A stretch of DNA of 7,263 nucleotides from Kiloniellales bacterium (GTDB taxonomy: Bacteria > Pseudomonadota > Alphaproteobacteria > Kiloniellales > JAKSDN01), in NCBI GenBank assembly GCA_022360075.1, contig JAKSDN010001498.1, positions 1 to 7,263 of the forward strand, in the 5' to 3' direction. Positions 6,064-7,263 of the stretch are shown here, piece by piece. The stretch's first letter is position 1, and each line of letters starts with the position of its first letter. A program made the position numbers and the translations under genes. The notes under the pieces are model-generated. The model made no database searches. It had not been told where the DNA came from and saw only the letters and a program-made list of their open reading frames with translations.

Positions 6064-6749
6064 AAGCCGCCGTGATCGTCTTTCCGGGCTCCAACTGCGA
6101 CCGCGACGTGCAGGTCGCCCTGCGCCAGTCCATGGGCGAGGAGCCCCTCATGGTCTGGCACAAGGAGACCGACTTCGCGCCGGTCGACCTGATGGTCCTG
6201 CCCGGCGGCTTCTCCTACGGCGACTATCTGCGCTCGGGCGCCATGGCGGCGCGCTCGCCGGTCATGAAGGAGGTCGTCGCGCGGGCCGGGCGCGGCGTTC
6301 CGCTGCTCGGCATCTGCAACGGCTTTCAGGTTCTGACCGAAAGCGGCCTCCTGCCCGGCGCGCTGATGCGCAACGCCAACCTGCGCTACATCTGCAAGGA
6401 CGTCATGATCCGGGTGGAGACCAGCCAGAGCCTCTTCACCAACCGCTACGAGGCCGGCGCGACCCTGCGCATTCCGATCGCCCATCACGACGGCAACTAC
6501 TTCGCCGACGAGACGACCTTGGAGCGCCTGGAGGAGCGCGGCCAGATCGCCTTCCGCTATTGCGACGCCGAGGGCGCGGTCGACCCGGCCGCCAACCCCA
6601 ATGGCTCGATCCGCAACATCGCCGGCGTCTACAACGAGGCCAAGACGGTGCTCGGCCTCATGCCCCACCCGGAGCGCCTGAGCGACCCCAAGCTCGGCGG
6701 CAACGACGGCCGGCCGCTGTTCGACGGCCTGGTGGAGGCGCTGTCGTGA
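6060..6749 (+). CDS. purQ: FGAM synthase glutaminase subunit (PurQ)
   Basis: Class I glutamine amidotransferase subunit that hydrolyses glutamine and passes ammonia to PurL in FGAM synthase. It has 229 residues, typical for stand-alone PurQ (~220-230). It begins [16 protein letters not shown], the family N-terminus. [21 protein letters not shown] (residues 48-67) is the oxyanion/FGAM-side loop. The nucleophile elbow is GICNGFQ, with Cys86. The catalytic His203 and Glu205 are in GLMPHPER. Start at ATG 6060, with AGGAG (6046-6050) nine bases upstream inside the preceding gene, which it overlaps by four bases. Downstream, 270 bases with a strong hairpin and a palindrome pair separate it from purL, its partner. 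All catalytic residues are present. Very sure. Confidence 0.98.
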   Translation: MKAAVIVFPGSNCDRDVQVALRQSMGEEPLMVWHKETDFAPVDLMVLPGGFSYGDYLRSGAMAARSPVMKEVVARAGRGVPLLGICNGFQVLTESGLLPGALMRNANLRYICKDVMIRVETSQSLFTNRYEAGATLRIPIAHHDGNYFADETTLERLEERGQIAFRYCDAEGAVDPAANPNGSIRNIAGVYNEAKTVLGLMPHPERLSDPKLGGNDGRPLFDGLVEALS

Positions 6750-6771
6750 GGAGTGCTTGTCTTGTCGATCG

Positions 6772-6810
6772 GCCTCCACCCCTGAACCAGATTGGCCAAG
6801 GGTTGGAGGC
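6772..6810 (+). terminator. Strong hairpin 23 bases after purQ
   Basis: GCCTCCACCCCT (6772-6783) pairs with AGGGTTGGAGGC (6799-6810) in 11 of 12 positions, and the 15-base loop can add CCA/TGG (6787-6789 with 6793-6795). Only scattered T follows (TTGCTGCC), so it is not a textbook intrinsic terminator, but it is one of the strongest stems in the window and may mark the 3' end of the purQ transcript. Confidence 0.45.
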
Positions 6811-6821
6811 TTGCTGCCAAT

Positions 6822-6950
6822 CCGTCGTGCATGCTTCGAGACGCGCCCGAAGGGGCGCTCCTCAGCATGAGGTAGATCTTTGATGGCATTAAGGAAGATC
6901 CTCATCCTGAGGAGCCCGCGCCAGCGGGCGTCTCGAAGGACGCACGATGG
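6822..6950. repeat. Pair of inverted REP-like palindromic repeats between purQ and purL
   Basis: Two 51-base arms (6822-6872 and 6900-6950) are reverse complements in 39 of 51 positions, separated by 27 bases. The arm ends are best conserved (CTTCGAGACG and CTCCTCAG.ATGAGG). The loop-proximal cores differ, but each keeps its own 6-bp stem with a 4-base loop: GCGCCC/GGGCGC (6843-6848 with 6853-6858) in the left arm and GCCCGC/GCGGGC (6914-6919 with 6924-6929) in the right. In the left arm ATGCT/AGCAT (6831-6835 with 6864-6868) extends the stem. Core changes that keep pairing are the mark of a REP-type family. I recall very similar TTCGAGACG...CCTCAGGATGAGG palindromes scattered between genes in alphaproteobacteria. 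There is no transposase here. It may stabilise or terminate the purQ transcript. Confidence 0.8.
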
Positions 6951-6975
6951 TGTTCCAGGTTACGCGCAGCGCCGG

Positions 6976-7005
6976 GTGGCAGAGCCAACAGGAAACCGCG
7001 ATATC
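6976..7005 (+). promoter_or_regulatory. Weak candidate promoter for purL
   Basis: GCGATATC (6998-7005) matches GCtANAWC except at one variable base. GTGGCA (6976-6981, 4/6 to TTGACA) lies 18 bases before its GATATC hexamer. It falls between the palindrome pair and purL, where an independent promoter would be useful, but the -35 is poor and the leader would be only about 10 bases. Confidence 0.25.
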
Positions 7006-7019
7006 ACAACCTTAGCCCC

Positions 7020-7263
7020 ATGACCGACAGCGCCCTCCACACCTCCCCGACGCCCGAGCGGCGTAACGAACCCACGATCACGCCCGAGATGGTCGCCGAG
7101 CACGGCCTGACTCCCGAGGAATACGACCGCGTCCTGCAGATCATGGGTCGCGAGCCGAACCTGCTGGAGCTCGGCATCTTCTCGGTCATGTGGTCGGAGC
7201 ACTGCTCCTACAAGTCCTCCAAGAAGTGGCTGAAGACTTTGCCGACCGACGGCCCGCAGGTCA
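7020..7263 (+). CDS. purL: FGAM synthase large subunit (PurL), N-terminal part, 3' partial
   Basis: ATP-dependent catalytic subunit that converts FGAR to FGAM with ammonia from PurQ, in complex with PurS. Only 81 codons of the ~730-residue small-type PurL are inside the window; the frame is open to the end. After a loosely conserved N-terminal tail of about 20 residues, the sequence runs [20 protein letters not shown], then [19 protein letters not shown] and [14 protein letters not shown]. The family motif SEHCSYKSS contains the conserved active-site histidine. Start chosen at ATG 7020. No Shine-Dalgarno is visible near it (GGAA at 6991 is too far), and the ATG at 7089 would cut into the conserved MVAEHGL region, so translation may depend on a short-leader or leaderless-like start. 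Identity is very sure, exact start moderately so. Confidence 0.95.
   Translation, partial: MTDSALHTSPTPERRNEPTITPEMVAEHGLTPEEYDRVLQIMGREPNLLELGIFSVMWSEHCSYKSSKKWLKTLPTDGPQV

Noticed and set aside
6027..6905. 292-codon minus-strand open frame opposite purQ
   Set aside because: Antisense shadow of purQ that also runs through the palindrome pair.
1..7263. tRNA, rRNA, CRISPR array, insertion sequence, toxin-antitoxin or defence module
   Set aside because: No cloverleaf, regularly spaced repeats, transposase, or defence-type protein was seen; the only repeats are intergenic palindromes.

Overview
This window (about two thirds G+C, dense genes, third codon positions dominated by G and C) is chromosomal DNA that looks like an alphaproteobacterium, probably of the Rhodospirillales/Kiloniellales kind. 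The grounds are the order purB ... purC-purS-purQ-purL, the three-subunit FGAM synthase (small PurS, PurQ and PurL), proteins that read like alphaproteobacterial versions (PurC beginning [12 protein letters not shown]), promoter-like boxes of the GCTANANC type, and an intergenic palindrome of a kind I associate with alphaproteobacteria. The exact genus cannot be read from the sequence.

Layout from left to right: (1) 1-1499, the C-terminal half of an RND multidrug-type efflux permease, cut by the window edge. (2) A short spacer with a candidate promoter and a hairpin that would cover the ribosome binding site of purB (adenylosuccinate lyase, 1589-2887). (3) A small convergent gene on the minus strand (2884-3096) whose stop codon overlaps the purB stop inside a 14-bp palindrome. 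(4) An NRDE/TANGO2-family protein (3243-4016). (5) A structured 208-base region containing a hairpin after the NRDE gene, a candidate promoter, a 9-bp inverted repeat and a terminator-like hairpin, followed by purC (4225-4986). (6) A 209-base spacer with two hairpins and a promoter-like site, then purS (5196-5438). (7) A putative glycolipid-binding-domain gene (5476-6063) between purS and purQ, overlapping purQ by ATGA. (8) purQ (6060-6749). (9) A 270-base intergenic region with a strong hairpin and a 129-base pair of inverted palindromes. (10) The first 81 codons of purL (7020 to the end).

The purine genes act together. PurS, PurQ and PurL form FGAM synthase: PurQ releases ammonia from glutamine, PurL performs the ATP-dependent amidation of FGAR, and PurS bridges them. 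PurC makes SAICAR from CAIR and aspartate. PurB cleaves SAICAR to AICAR plus fumarate, and also converts adenylosuccinate to AMP. Although clustered, the genes are separated by spacers of 89 to 270 bases with their own promoter-like sites and hairpins, so this looks like several small transcription units rather than one tight operon. The exception is the glycolipid-binding gene, which appears translationally coupled to purQ.

I see no defence system, mobile element with a transposase, CRISPR array, tRNA or rRNA. This is largely a housekeeping locus. The points worth a second look are the gene inserted between purS and purQ, the structured purC leader, the palindrome pair splitting purQ from purL, the series of similar promoter-like sites, and the small convergent gene.
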